Shown: positions 8,960 through 17,484, numbered from the stretch's first letter. The stretch is 64,000 bases of DNA from Aliishimia sp965656085 (GCA_965656085.1 CBFHJA010000012.1:39539-103538), one strand, 5' to 3'. The notes: a model not told the origin generated them from the sequence alone. Program-made: numbers and translations.

Positions 8960-9466
8960 TTAGAAGGGCAGGCCCGCGAGATCGCGGTTGCAGAACTCCA
9001 GATCGGTCAGAACACGGCCAATCTGGGCGCGCCGCTGCGGCGAGCCATTGGGGTAGTCCATGCCGATATAGGACTGCACATAGGCCTCGAAGAGCGACGC
9101 CTGTGCGCGCTGCGCGGCAAAGCCCGTCACGCCTTTGCGGTTCAGCTCCGCGCTCACTTGCTCTTCGAAGAACTGTCCCATCGTGCCATGGATCAGGATC
9201 GCGCCCGCCCGCTCCGTGCTGGAGAACTCCGGCAGGTTCTCGCCGAATTCCGAGACCAGCGCGAAGACCAGCTTGTTCACCGTTTCGCAGCGCGCATTTG
9301 CGCTCAGGTCGCGGAAGGAATTGCGGGCCACGAGCTGCGCCACCGGCTCGGAGACCGTCACCTCGCTGGGCACGACGCCGGGCGGCGGCGCGGCGCAGGC
9401 CGTCAGGGTCAGCAAAGCGCCGAAGCAAGTCGCGATGGCGGCCCAACGTGCCCGCCCCGCGCTCAT
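8960..9466 (-). CDS. Hypothetical lipoprotein
   Basis: 168 residues with an N-terminal signal of lipoprotein type: a basic start, a hydrophobic stretch, then the lipobox LTAC with Cys at about residue 24, followed by Ala/Pro-rich sequence. The mature part is mainly helical with no domain I recognise. Its ATG overlaps the cobS stop (ATGA at 9463-9466), so it is translationally coupled to cobS, an odd place for an exported protein. Function unknown. Confidence 0.75.
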   Translation of the reverse strand: MSAGRARWAAIATCFGALLTLTACAAPPPGVVPSEVTVSEPVAQLVARNSFRDLSANARCETVNKLVFALVSEFGENLPEFSSTERAGAILIHGTMGQFFEEQVSAELNRKGVTGFAAQRAQASLFEAYVQSYIGMDYPNGSPQRRAQIGRVLTDLEFCNRDLAGLPF

Positions 9467-10449
9467 CCCAAGCTAACGCTGGCGGCGCTTTCGGGCAGTT
9501 CCTCGTCGAACAGGCGCTGGTAGAACTCGGCCACGGTCTGGCGTTCCAGCTCGTCGCATTTGTTGAGGAAGGACAGGCGGAACGCATAGCCCACATTGCG
9601 GAAAATCTCCGCGTTCTGCGCCCATGCGATCACGGTGCGGGGCGACATCACGGTCGAGAGGTCCCCGTTCATGAAGGCGGTCCGGGTCAGGTCCGCGACG
9701 GTGACCATCTGCTTGATCGTCTTGCGGCCCTTTTCATTGTTGTAATGCGGGTTCTTGGCCAGAACGATCGCGCTCTCGGCGTCGATGGAGAGATAGTTGA
9801 GCGTCGCCACCAGCGACCAGCGGTCCATCTGGCCCTGGTTGATCTGCTGCGTGCCGTGATAGAGGCCCGTCGTGTCGCCGAGGCCCACGGTGTTGGCCGT
9901 CGCGAAGATGCGGAAATACGGGTGCGGCGTGATCACCTTGTTCTGGTCGAGCAGCGTCAGCTTGCCATCCACTTCCAGCACGCGCTGGATCACGAACATC
10001 ACATCGGCGCGGCCCGCGTCGTATTCGTCGAACACGATGGCGCAGGGGTTGCGCAGCGCCCAGGGCAGGATGCCTTCCTGGAAATCGGTGACCTGTTTGC
10101 CATCCTTGAGCTTGATCGCGTCCTTGCCGATCAGGTCGATCCGGGAGATGTGGCTGTCGAGGTTGACGCGCACGGCGGGCCAGTTGAGGCGGGCGGCGAC
10201 CTGTTCGATATGGGTCGATTTGCCCGTGCCGTGATAGCCTTGGATCATCACGCGGCGGTTGTGAGAGAAGCCCGCGAGGATCGCAAGCGTGGTGTCCGGA
10301 TCAAACTTGTAGGTCGAATCGAAGTCCGGCACGCGGTCGGAGTTCTCGGCAAAGCCGTGCACCTTCATATCCGTGTCGATACCAAAGACCTCACGCACAG
10401 AAATCTCTTCTGTCGGTTTCGCGCTGATATCGATGGACCCGTCCGCCAT
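9463..10449 (-). CDS. cobS: Aerobic cobaltochelatase subunit CobS
   Basis: 328-residue AAA+ ATPase subunit of the CobNST cobalt chelatase. Walker A is GYHGTGKST (residues 71-79), Walker B is AIVFDEYDAG, and a sensor-type FATANTVG segment follows. Length and the N-terminal SVREVFGID segment match CobS. It is the first gene of the cobS-lipoprotein-small protein-cobT run. No cobalamin riboswitch was seen upstream. Confidence 0.96.
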   Translation of the reverse strand: MADGSIDISAKPTEEISVREVFGIDTDMKVHGFAENSDRVPDFDSTYKFDPDTTLAILAGFSHNRRVMIQGYHGTGKSTHIEQVAARLNWPAVRVNLDSHISRIDLIGKDAIKLKDGKQVTDFQEGILPWALRNPCAIVFDEYDAGRADVMFVIQRVLEVDGKLTLLDQNKVITPHPYFRIFATANTVGLGDTTGLYHGTQQINQGQMDRWSLVATLNYLSIDAESAIVLAKNPHYNNEKGRKTIKQMVTVADLTRTAFMNGDLSTVMSPRTVIAWAQNAEIFRNVGYAFRLSFLNKCDELERQTVAEFYQRLFDEELPESAASVSLG

Positions 10450-10581
10450 GGCTCGCCTGCCTTATGTCTGATCTGTCTCGCGCGCCGCCCGGTGCGGCCC
10501 GCATCCTTGTGGTGGTGCAACATATCGCGGGGGCGTGCAAGGGAAAGGGGTGGAATTTCGCACGCTGAGCCCGACGTGAGG

Positions 10582-10974
10582 TCAGTTCGGACGCATCTGT
10601 CTGAGATGCTTGCGCAGAACCGACCGCAGACTGTCCAGCGAGAAGGGTTTGCGCAGCACATCGGTGATCCCGTAGCCGGGCGCGGCGCCGGGGTCGGTGA
10701 AGGCCGCATCGCCGGTCACCGCGATGATCGGGATGCCTTGGTGGCGGGGCAGGTCGCTGTCCTTGATCCACTGGCAGGCATCGGCGCCGCTGAGCGCGGG
10801 CATGTGGATATCCATCAGCACCAGATCGAACTCCGACGGGTCGGCCACCAGCCGAGAGATGCAGGCGCTCGCGGATTTCACGGTGCTGTGATTGATGCCG
10901 AGATAAGCGAGCGCTTCGGAGAGCATCATGCGCGCATCCGCGTTGTCATCCACGACCAGCACTTTGGCGTTCAT
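10582..10974 (-). CDS. Single-domain response regulator (CheY-like receiver)
   Basis: 130 residues made up of one receiver domain. It has the acidic pair in VVDDNADARMML, the phospho-acceptor Asp in LVLMDIHMPAL, the conserved Thr in AVTGDAAF and the Lys in VLRKPFSLDSL. There is no output domain, so it probably works by protein contact or as a phosphorelay shuttle. The frame extends upstream to 11172, but the receiver fold begins at MNAKVLVVDD, so I chose 10974. No histidine kinase is adjacent. Confidence 0.88.
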   Translation of the reverse strand: MNAKVLVVDDNADARMMLSEALAYLGINHSTVKSASACISRLVADPSEFDLVLMDIHMPALSGADACQWIKDSDLPRHQGIPIIAVTGDAAFTDPGAAPGYGITDVLRKPFSLDSLRSVLRKHLRQMRPN

Positions 10975-11207
10975 CTGGGTCGGTCCCCGGTTCTTTGCGT
11001 GTTGGCCCAGTCTAACATGGCCGCGCCGCGTGCCCCATGCCGAATGCGCGCAGCAGTGCGATTCCGGGCCGTGGACTGCGATTTCGCACGTTGAGGCGGT
11101 GCGGCCCGGTGGCGCTAGCACCCTGTGGTTGTACCGGGTGTGGGCAACGGGCGCGTTGAAAGGGTGGGCCAAGCCGGGCTCACACGGGGCGCGTGCGACT
11201 CAGCGGC

Positions 11208-11837
11208 TCAGCTATCCTTGAAGTTGCGGCTGTCCTTGATCTGATCCCACGCCCAGACGACCTGCTGTAGCTGCTCTTCTTGGCTGCGGTCGCCGCCGTT
11301 CATGTCCGGATGCAAAACCTTGATTAGCGCCTTGTAGGCCTTGCGCACCTCTTTCTTGCTCCAGTCGCTCTTGGCGTCGAGAATGTCGATGGCGCGTTGC
11401 TCGGTGGGCGGCAGCCGCCGTCCGGTGCCGCCATTGCGGCCCTTGTTGCGGGTGGCATTGGCGCCGAGCACCTGATGCGGATCGTCGATGCCGAGGCGCG
11501 CCCATGCGCGGGTTTCGGGATCGGTATGCGGCTTGGTCCGGCGCTCCCAGACCTTGTCCTCGCTCATCTGGGCGTTCATCTCGGCCTCGGTCTTGCCGTC
11601 GAAGAAGTTCCATTTGAGATTGTACTCGCGCACATGCTCCTGACAGAACCAGTAGTAGTCGTCGAGCACATCGGGCGCTTTGGGCGCACGGAATTTGCCG
11701 GGCTGCTCGCAGCCCTCGTGATCGCAGACCCGCTGCGAGGTCTCCGACGCGCCTGACATGCTCCGCCGCCCACGCGGATTTTTCTTCTTCTGCGAAGACA
11801 CGGACATATCAAAACCAAATGGGTCGGGTTTGCGCAT
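11208..11837 (-). CDS. C-terminal J-domain protein with an N-terminal zinc-like motif
   Basis: 209 residues. The J domain is at the C-terminus (residues ~155-205) with the HPD tripeptide at 176-178, so it should stimulate a DnaK-type Hsp70. There are no G/F or CxxCxGxG regions, so this is a class C (DnaJ-like) co-chaperone. The N-terminal half has a possible metal site: Cys38, Cys43, Cys65 and His68 (CDHEGC followed by FCQEHV). It is divergent from the BolA gene across a 75-bp gap. The client is unknown. Confidence 0.88.
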   Translation of the reverse strand: MRKPDPFGFDMSVSSQKKKNPRGRRSMSGASETSQRVCDHEGCEQPGKFRAPKAPDVLDDYYWFCQEHVREYNLKWNFFDGKTEAEMNAQMSEDKVWERRTKPHTDPETRAWARLGIDDPHQVLGANATRNKGRNGGTGRRLPPTEQRAIDILDAKSDWSKKEVRKAYKALIKVLHPDMNGGDRSQEEQLQQVVWAWDQIKDSRNFKDS

Positions 11838-11912
11838 AAGGGGTCCCTTTTCGACTCGGACGCCAAATACTAGACTATCGGCTCGGGGATTGAAGAGGCG
11901 CGAGGTAAAAAA

Positions 11913-12173
11913 ATGACGACAATGCGGGACCGGATCGAGGCGGCGCTGCGCGAGTGCTTTGATGTGCGGGAGATTTCCGTGGTCGATGACTCCGCGTCAC
12001 ATGCCGGACATGCGGGCGCGCCGGCGGCGGGGGAGAGCCATTTCAACGTGCGCCTGCGCAGCGGGGATTTCGAGGGCCAGAGCCGCATCGCCCGGCACCG
12101 GGCCGTGCATAGCGCGCTCGGGCCTGAACTGGTGGGCGCCATCCACGCGCTGGCGCTTGATCTAGACGTCTGA
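11913..12173 (+). CDS. BolA family protein
   Basis: 86-residue BolA-like protein. The family pairs with monothiol glutaredoxins in iron-sulfur and redox homeostasis, and some members bind DNA. A short N-terminal helix (MRDRIEAAL) is followed by HFNVRLRSGDFEGQSRIARHRAVHSAL, which has the conserved C-terminal His region of the fold. A stretch of Ala/Gly in the middle is slightly longer than in compact BolA proteins. Its last 12 bases overlap the end of the convergent DUF4177 gene. Confidence 0.9.
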   Translation: MTTMRDRIEAALRECFDVREISVVDDSASHAGHAGAPAAGESHFNVRLRSGDFEGQSRIARHRAVHSALGPELVGAIHALALDLDV

Positions 12174-12647
12174 GGGCTCCGAGCCCGGTTTGTCGGGTTC
12201 TTTCATCTTCCGGGCGCGGACAAGGGCGGTCAGGCTGGTGGTGGTGCCGGCCACGTCGCTGGTTTCCTCGACGCCGTTGTCGCGCAGCATCACCGTTGCG
12301 CCGGGCTGGCCTGCGGGACGTTCTGGCGTCTCCGGAGCGGGCTCTGGATCGGGTGCAACCTCTTGTTTGTGCTCGATTTTCAGGGGCTCCTCAGGGGGCT
12401 CCGGTGCGGTCTCGACCCGCGGGCGGCGGAAGACGAGCATGTGGCGCCAGACCGTGTGATGCCCTGTGAGGCCGGAGCGCTCGGTGGAGGGCAGGGTGTC
12501 GGCGCGCTGGTACTCCCAACCCTCGGCCCCAAGCTCATTCATAAGCTCTTGTAATCCATGGGCAAACCGATCCTCGGGCGTCTTCACGCCCTTGGCCTTC
12601 ACCCCCTTGCCCGGCGCCGGAACGACCTTGTATTCAAACCCCGCCAT
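12162..12647 (-). CDS. DUF4177 domain-containing protein with disordered tail
   Basis: 161 residues. The N-terminal ~70 residues (FEYKVVPAPGKG through GAEGWEYQRADTLP) match the DUF4177 pattern of small beta proteins of unknown function. The remainder is Pro/Glu-rich and probably disordered. I placed the start at 12647 (MAGFEYK), preceded by GGAGAGGCGTG; the longer frame to 12764 would run into the dispersed repeat and looks non-coding. The 3' ends of this gene and the BolA gene overlap. Confidence 0.8.
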   Translation of the reverse strand: MAGFEYKVVPAPGKGVKAKGVKTPEDRFAHGLQELMNELGAEGWEYQRADTLPSTERSGLTGHHTVWRHMLVFRRPRVETAPEPPEEPLKIEHKQEVAPDPEPAPETPERPAGQPGATVMLRDNGVEETSDVAGTTTSLTALVRARKMKEPDKPGSEPSDV

Positions 12648-12709
12648 CACGCCTCTCCTTGCTGCTTTGCGGGGGTATACCAGCGATGCGGGACGGGGAA
12701 AAGCGGGGG

Positions 12710-12774
12710 CATACAGCGTATGGCTGGGCGTATGGCTCGGCGTATGGCAGCTGTACATACGCACGCTGCATTAA
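12710..12774 (+). repeat. Dispersed 12-bp-unit intergenic element, copy 2
   Basis: The hairpin CATAC-AGC-GTATG occupies 12710-12722. The 12-bp units GTATGGCTGGGC, GTATGGCTCGGC and GTATGGCAGCTG start at 12718, 12730 and 12742. The tail TACATACGCACGCTGCATTAA runs 12754-12774 and its last bases form the stop codon of the TPR gene on the minus strand. Confidence 0.85.
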
Positions 12775-14804
12775 CCCGGCGGTAAGGCCTCCAGCTTGGC
12801 CGCGATGTCGTCCCGCAGCCGCGTGGCCTTGGCATGGTTATAGGACATATGCACCGGATCAAAGACAGTGAGCGCCGCCGTCACGGCCTCCCATGCGGCC
12901 TCCAGATGCGGACGCGGATCCGACGTGGTGTGATGCTCCGCCAACGCCTCCTCAGCAAGCGCGATATTCTCCTGCGTCAGCGCCCAGTGCACGGGATGCG
13001 CGTCGCGGGTATAGACCTCCAGCGCGCTGCGACAGGCAGCGACGGCCTCGGCGAGCAGGTCCGCGCCGCCGGGGCCCTCGGTGCGGGTGCCTTGCTCTGA
13101 GAGGGCATTGCCGAGGTTGTTCTGTGTCATGGCCCAGTCCACGGGATGCGCGGCCTTGGTGCGGACCTCCAGCGCGCTACGAGACGCGGCGACGGCTTCG
13201 GCGAGCAGGTCCGCTCTGCCGGGGCCCTCGGTGCGGCTGCCTTGCTGTTGCAGGGCATTGCCGAGGTTGTTCTGCGTCGTGGCCCAGTGCACCGGATGCG
13301 CGCCCATGGTGTAGACCTCCAGCGCGCTGCGATAGGCGGTGACGGCCTTGGCGAGCAGGTCCGCGCCGGCGGGGCCCTCGGTGCGGCTGCCTTGCTCTTG
13401 CAGGGCTGCGCCGAGGTTGTTCTGTGTCGTGGCCCAGTTCACGGGAAGCGCGCCCTTGGTGCGGATCTCCAGTGCGCTGCGATAGGCGGCGACGGCCTCG
13501 GCGAGCAGGTCCGCGCCGTCTTGCCCCTCAGTGCGGATGCCTTGGTCTTGCAGAGCCGTGCCGAGGTTGTTCTGTGCCGTGGCCCATGCGTCAGGCAGGA
13601 GGCTTTTGGGCACCATAGCTGCGTGTTCCTTAAAGAGCCCAATCGCCTCGCTAAAGAGAGTTTGTTCGGATGCATGTTGTGCTAGCGATGCGGTTGCATT
13701 GGCCAATTGACCGAGCACGACATCCGGGTGGTCTTCGGGGGCCGCTCTCTCATAGGCATCTTGAAGCAAGGCCCGCGCTGTCAGGCCTGCAAAGTAATTG
13801 CCAAAACGGTTGAAGTCTGCTTCCAGCTCCCTTGCGCGATCCACGATTTGTTGAATCTTGGGGGCATGTCCGAGGCGAAGGCGCAGCAGCGAGACCTCGC
13901 ACTGCGCGGCGGCGAGCGGGTCGCTGTCAAGATCGGCAAGCATCAGGCGTTGCCGCAAAAGCGTCTCGCGTGCGGCGGTCAACGCTCGTTCCTGATCGGC
14001 AATCTCTGCTTCGGCCTGCGTGATCTCGTCAAGCGCGGCGGGAATATTACCCTCGCGTGCCAGCGCGTCCGAGCGTGACAGGCTGTCTTGGACGTTCTGG
14101 TCAAGGTTTGAGCCTTGCTGGGTGCGTTTGGATTGCTCCGCGAACCGCTCAAGGGTGCGCCCGATTTCTTCCAACGCGAGAAGCGGGTCGTCTGGCGTTT
14201 TGGCGAGGTGTTTCTCGGCAATTCGGTTGATGAGCCTCTCTGTGCGCGCGAGTTCGCGGGCTTCGAGACTCAGGCCGGGGTTGTTTTGGGTTTGCGCGAT
14301 GAGTTGTTCTAGAAGTCTGGTTTGTGTGTCCTGCTTTTGATGCAGAATGCGCGTCAGGTGTGGGCGTAAGGCCGCTTCGAGGTCGGGGTCGTTGCAGGCC
14401 GTCTCAAGAAGTGGGCGAACCAGCGCGTCGAAGGCTTTGACGTTCTCATACTTGCGGTATTCGCTGTCCTTGTCAGACAGCGTCTTGTGCATGGCGGCGA
14501 GGATCTGCTCCGCATCGAGGCCGCAGGCTGCGATGGTCTGCGCGCTCGGCATGGACGCTTCGAGCATTTGCGGCAGGATCGTGCGGGCGTCTGCGGGTTT
14601 ATCGAAGCGGGGGCTTGCCAGTTCCGTCTGGAAGTCCTTGTCGAGCCGTTTGGCCAGCTTTGCGAGGTCTGGCTTGCCGGTCAGCCAGTTTTTGATCTGC
14701 AAAACCGTGTCGATGCCAAGGGCGGTTGCGGCCGTTCCGGTCGGGTCGACCGAGACAGCAATCGCGCCGATGATCAGTTTTCCTGCTTCGAGTGCTCTTG
14801 CCAT
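12771..14804 (-). CDS. Large tetratricopeptide-repeat protein with 50-residue tandem units
   Basis: 677 residues. The N-terminal ~300 residues are helical and charged (for example LVRPLLETACNDPDLEAAL) with no enzyme domain I recognise. The next ~150 are coiled-coil or TPR-like. Then come four nearly identical 50-residue TPR units, each built on WATxQNNLGxALxxQGxRTEG followed by ADLLAEAVAAYRSALE, plus a degenerate fifth. It is probably a protein-interaction scaffold. The plan recalls repeat receptors in bacterial conflict systems, but no effector domain is visible, so that is only a guess. It sits alone, with dispersed repeat copy 2 at its 3' end. Confidence 0.85.
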   Translation of the reverse strand: MARALEAGKLIIGAIAVSVDPTGTAATALGIDTVLQIKNWLTGKPDLAKLAKRLDKDFQTELASPRFDKPADARTILPQMLEASMPSAQTIAACGLDAEQILAAMHKTLSDKDSEYRKYENVKAFDALVRPLLETACNDPDLEAALRPHLTRILHQKQDTQTRLLEQLIAQTQNNPGLSLEARELARTERLINRIAEKHLAKTPDDPLLALEEIGRTLERFAEQSKRTQQGSNLDQNVQDSLSRSDALAREGNIPAALDEITQAEAEIADQERALTAARETLLRQRLMLADLDSDPLAAAQCEVSLLRLRLGHAPKIQQIVDRARELEADFNRFGNYFAGLTARALLQDAYERAAPEDHPDVVLGQLANATASLAQHASEQTLFSEAIGLFKEHAAMVPKSLLPDAWATAQNNLGTALQDQGIRTEGQDGADLLAEAVAAYRSALEIRTKGALPVNWATTQNNLGAALQEQGSRTEGPAGADLLAKAVTAYRSALEVYTMGAHPVHWATTQNNLGNALQQQGSRTEGPGRADLLAEAVAASRSALEVRTKAAHPVDWAMTQNNLGNALSEQGTRTEGPGGADLLAEAVAACRSALEVYTRDAHPVHWALTQENIALAEEALAEHHTTSDPRPHLEAAWEAVTAALTVFDPVHMSYNHAKATRLRDDIAAKLEALPPG
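12961..13590. repeat. 150-bp tandem coding repeats inside the TPR gene
   Basis: The block CCGAGGTTGTTCTG recurs at 13111, 13261, 13411 and 13561, exactly 150 bp apart, with strongly conserved DNA between. The copy around 12961 has diverged. Each unit encodes one 50-residue TPR motif. High DNA identity suggests recent expansion or gene conversion. Confidence 0.9.
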
Positions 14805-14931
14805 CTACCCAGTCACCATTTCCCCTTGGGGGGACGGTAGGCGAGAGGATCGGGCTATTCAACTCTCAGGTGTGCACGCTGTTCGGCGAGGCCCCGGGTC
14901 AGGCCCGGGGCGGGGCGCGGGTAGCGGCGGG

Positions 14932-15132
14932 TCAGGTGCGGGGTGGGGTGTTGGGTTTGGCGGGGGCCTCGCGGCGGATTGTGGTGAAGGTCGCCGCCGG
15001 GCGCCGTGGTTTTTGGGGCTCGGACCACGCCGGAGCGCCGGTGCGATCCGGGCCGAAGAGTTTTTCGAGCGCGGTCGTGATCCGGAAGCCCCCGCTCGGC
15101 TCCATCTTGGCGCGGGTTGTCTGGTCTGTCAT
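14932..15132 (-). CDS. Small hypothetical protein (66 aa)
   Basis: 66 residues beginning MTDQTTRAKMEPSGG. They form one compact segment (FRITTALEKLFGPDRTG) followed by a Pro/Arg/Lys-rich tail. There is no membrane segment and no recognised domain. It is the only plausible gene in the 14805-15242 interval. A perfect GC-rich inverted repeat (14891-14911) lies just past its stop. Confidence 0.5.
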   Translation of the reverse strand: MTDQTTRAKMEPSGGFRITTALEKLFGPDRTGAPAWSEPQKPRRPAATFTTIRREAPAKPNTPPRT

Positions 15133-15242
15133 CGCATCGCCCCCATGGTCCGGGTCCCCAATCGTCAGGACAGTACCAGCCTACCCGTCAAATTGTCACC
15201 ACTTCGTTAACAGCTTGGTAAACGTGGGCGGTGGATTGCCGA

Positions 15243-15743
15243 TCAGCGCTTGATGCCCATCGTGCGGCCCACCCGTTCGGGGCGCGGCAGGGCCGCATGG
15301 GCGTCCATCACCGCCTGCATCGCGGCGGCCTGCGCGGGCGGCATCGGGGCCACTTTCGGGCCGCTTAGGTCGATATGCAGCCCCAACCCCTCGCCGGTGG
15401 CCGACAGCCAGCCATCCTCGTGCCACAGCTCTTGGTAGAAGTGGAAGCGCTTTTCGTCGAAGTCCAGCAATTGAGAGACCACATGCACGCCGTCGCCCTC
15501 ATGCACCTCGCGCAGGTAACACACGTGGAATTCGGCGGTGAAGGTCGAGTTGCCCGTGTCCTTGGCATAGTCCGGGCCGAAGCCGAACGCCTCGAACAGC
15601 TCATCGGCGCCCCGGTCGAACAGGACGTTGTAATAGGCCATGTTGAGGTGGCCGTTGTAGTCGATCCATTGCGGCTCCACGCGCATCAGGCGGGAGCGGT
15701 GGGGGGCGGCGATTGGGGTGTCCGTCATCGGTGTGTCCGTCAT
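15243..15743 (-). CDS. Acyl-CoA thioesterase (hotdog fold, 4HBT family)
   Basis: 166 residues. The hotdog active-site segment WIDYNGHLNMAYYNVLFDRG, with Asp and Asn/His ahead of the long helix, identifies a 4HBT-type thioesterase. The core continues through HVCYLREVHEGDGV and FHFYQELWHEDG. The start is ambiguous because the N-terminus repeats MTDTP (15743 or 15728). It follows bciA after a nine-base gap, so they are probably one transcript. The substrate is unknown. A second, related thioesterase is at 57163. Confidence 0.87.
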   Translation of the reverse strand: MTDTPMTDTPIAAPHRSRLMRVEPQWIDYNGHLNMAYYNVLFDRGADELFEAFGFGPDYAKDTGNSTFTAEFHVCYLREVHEGDGVHVVSQLLDFDEKRFHFYQELWHEDGWLSATGEGLGLHIDLSGPKVAPMPPAQAAAMQAVMDAHAALPRPERVGRTMGIKR

Positions 15744-15752
15744 GGGAGGCTT

Positions 15753-16736
15753 TCAGAAAACCGCGTGATCGCCGCGCTCCACGAGGGAGGGGTCGGCCAG
15801 CGCGCGGGCGTAGAAGTCAGGGAGGGTGTCGGTGCCGTATTCGGGCGTGGCGTCCGCGTCGTAGCGGCCTGTGGCGGGGTCCAGCACGAGCATGGATTCG
15901 GTGGCGTAGTAGCGGCCTATGCGGGCGAATTCGGCCTTGTCGGCCATGGGTTTGGCGACGCGGCCCAATGTGCTCAGGGCCGCGATGATGGTGCTCATGA
16001 GGGCGACGGGGACGTGTTTGAACTTGGGCTCTTTGCCTAGCAGCTCGAACAGCGTCTTGCCTTGGTCCAGCGGGGTCAGGGCCGGGCCGGGGCCGCCGAT
16101 GGGCAGGATGGCGTTCTGTTTGGTGGGGTCTGTGAGGCAGGTGGTGAGAAAGCGGCCCAAATCCGCGTCGGAGATCGGTTTGCAGGCGGTGAGTGTGCCG
16201 TCGCCGAAGAGCAGGAACGGCTTGCCGGCCTTGAGGCGGTCCAGTTGGCCCGACAGGGATTTGAAGAAGGCGGTGGGGCGGATGATGGAGTAGGTCAGGC
16301 CGCTGGCAATGAGCGCCTCTTCGGCGGCCAGCTTGGCGTGTTGGAAGGCGAGCAGGGGTTTTTGGACGCAGATCGCGGAGAGCAGGATGAAGTGCGGCAC
16401 GCTATGGGCCTTTGCCGCCTCTATGGCCTGCACGGTGGCGGCGTGGTCGATGGCCCAGGCATCCGCCGGGTGGCCGGTGCGGGAGGCCAGACAGCAGATC
16501 AGCGCGTCAAAGGGGGCGGCTTGAAGGGCGGCGTTGAGGCTGGCGGGGTCGGTCGGATCGCCGGTCACGATCTGCGCGCCGGGGAGCCGGGCGCGGGTGG
16601 CGGGGGTGTCCGAGGCGGGGCGGATCAGGCAGGTCAGCGCATGGCCCGCCTCCAGCAAAGCGCGCGCGGTGGCGCGGCCAATCGTGCCGGTGGCGCCGAG
16701 CAGCAGGACGCGGTGTGGGGAGGGCGGGGTGGTCAT
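15753..16736 (-). CDS. bciA: Divinyl (proto)chlorophyllide a 8-vinyl reductase, BciA type
   Basis: 327-residue NAD(P)-binding protein of the atypical SDR/NmrA group. BciA reduces the C8 vinyl group of divinyl chlorophyllides with NADPH in bacteriochlorophyll synthesis. Seen are the Rossmann motif LLLGATGTIGRATA at the N-terminus, the RPTAFFKSLSGQ segment and the C-terminal block KPMADKAEFARIGRYYATES, which I associate with BciA rather than general epimerases. No other photosynthesis gene is nearby. A related non-photosynthetic epimerase is the alternative. Confidence 0.8.
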   Translation of the reverse strand: MTTPPSPHRVLLLGATGTIGRATARALLEAGHALTCLIRPASDTPATRARLPGAQIVTGDPTDPASLNAALQAAPFDALICCLASRTGHPADAWAIDHAATVQAIEAAKAHSVPHFILLSAICVQKPLLAFQHAKLAAEEALIASGLTYSIIRPTAFFKSLSGQLDRLKAGKPFLLFGDGTLTACKPISDADLGRFLTTCLTDPTKQNAILPIGGPGPALTPLDQGKTLFELLGKEPKFKHVPVALMSTIIAALSTLGRVAKPMADKAEFARIGRYYATESMLVLDPATGRYDADATPEYGTDTLPDFYARALADPSLVERGDHAVF

Positions 16737-16770
16737 CGTGCGGCCAGCTTAGAAAGCGCGCCGGGGAAGA

Positions 16771-17388
16771 TCAATCGCTGCCGCTGCCGCCGTAGCCGTG
16801 TTTCGGGGCGCGGTCCGTGGAGAGCGAGCTGTGGCGCTGCGCGGTTAACGCCTCGATGGCATCCGCGAGATGCACCCGGTCGATGTTGCGGTCGCCGCAC
16901 GCCACACGGATCTTGTGCGCCTCGATCATCACATCCGCATGACGGCACCCCTCGGGCGGCTCGAAGCGGTAGCTGGCAAGCTCCAGCCGCAGGCCGAGCG
17001 GGTCGCGGAAATAGAGCGAGTCCATGAAGCCCCGGTCCACCGGGCCGGAATGGGACACACCGCGCGCGTCGAGCCGCTCGGCGATCTGCCAGAACGTCGC
17101 TTGGCTCACGTTGAGCGCAAGATGGTGCAGCGACCCGGTGGCCTCGGGCACAGCCGAGGGGTCCGGTTTGCGCGCCTCATTGGTGAAGATCGTGATCAGC
17201 CGCCCGTCGCCGGGGTCGAAATAGAGATGGCCCTCGTCCGGGTCGTCGAGATTGGGCTGATCGAAGATAAAGGGCATCCCCAGCACGCCCTCCCAGAAGT
17301 CGAGCGAGGTCTGCCGGTCCGCGCCGATGAGCGTGATGTGATGCACGCCTTGGGTCTGGATTTTCCTCAACTTGTGTTGGTCTGTCAT
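16771..17388 (-). CDS. VOC family protein (glyoxalase/extradiol dioxygenase-like)
   Basis: 205 residues. Two vicinal-oxygen-chelate modules are seen. The first, GVHHITLIGADRQTSLDFWE, carries the metal-type His, and the second, LHHLALNVSQATFWQIAERL, runs through YFRDPLGLRLELASY with a metal-type Glu. The C-terminal ~40 residues are charged and of unclear fold. I chose MTDQHKLRK at 17388; the longer frame adds an Arg/Pro-rich stretch. Substrate unknown. Confidence 0.85.
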   Translation of the reverse strand: MTDQHKLRKIQTQGVHHITLIGADRQTSLDFWEGVLGMPFIFDQPNLDDPDEGHLYFDPGDGRLITIFTNEARKPDPSAVPEATGSLHHLALNVSQATFWQIAERLDARGVSHSGPVDRGFMDSLYFRDPLGLRLELASYRFEPPEGCRHADVMIEAHKIRVACGDRNIDRVHLADAIEALTAQRHSSLSTDRAPKHGYGGSGSD

Positions 17389-17484
17389 GGCTGTCCTCCC
17401 GATCTCCACGGCGCTCGGGGGCGTTCTACCAAACCGTTTCACCGGAGGACAACGCACTCACCGCACACCAGACGTGCGCGCCAT

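Noticed and set aside
8884..11094. 736-codon plus-strand ORF
   Set aside because: Antisense to cobS, the lipoprotein and the receiver-domain gene. Composition is Arg/His/Ala-rich and no domain is seen.
12961..13590. CRISPR-like regular repeats
   Set aside because: The 150-bp period is in frame inside a TPR gene and there are no short repeats with unique spacers.
14891..14911. GCCCCGGG-N5-CCCGGGGC as a terminator
   Set aside because: The arms are perfect but no T-run follows on either strand, so it is only noted as an inverted repeat.
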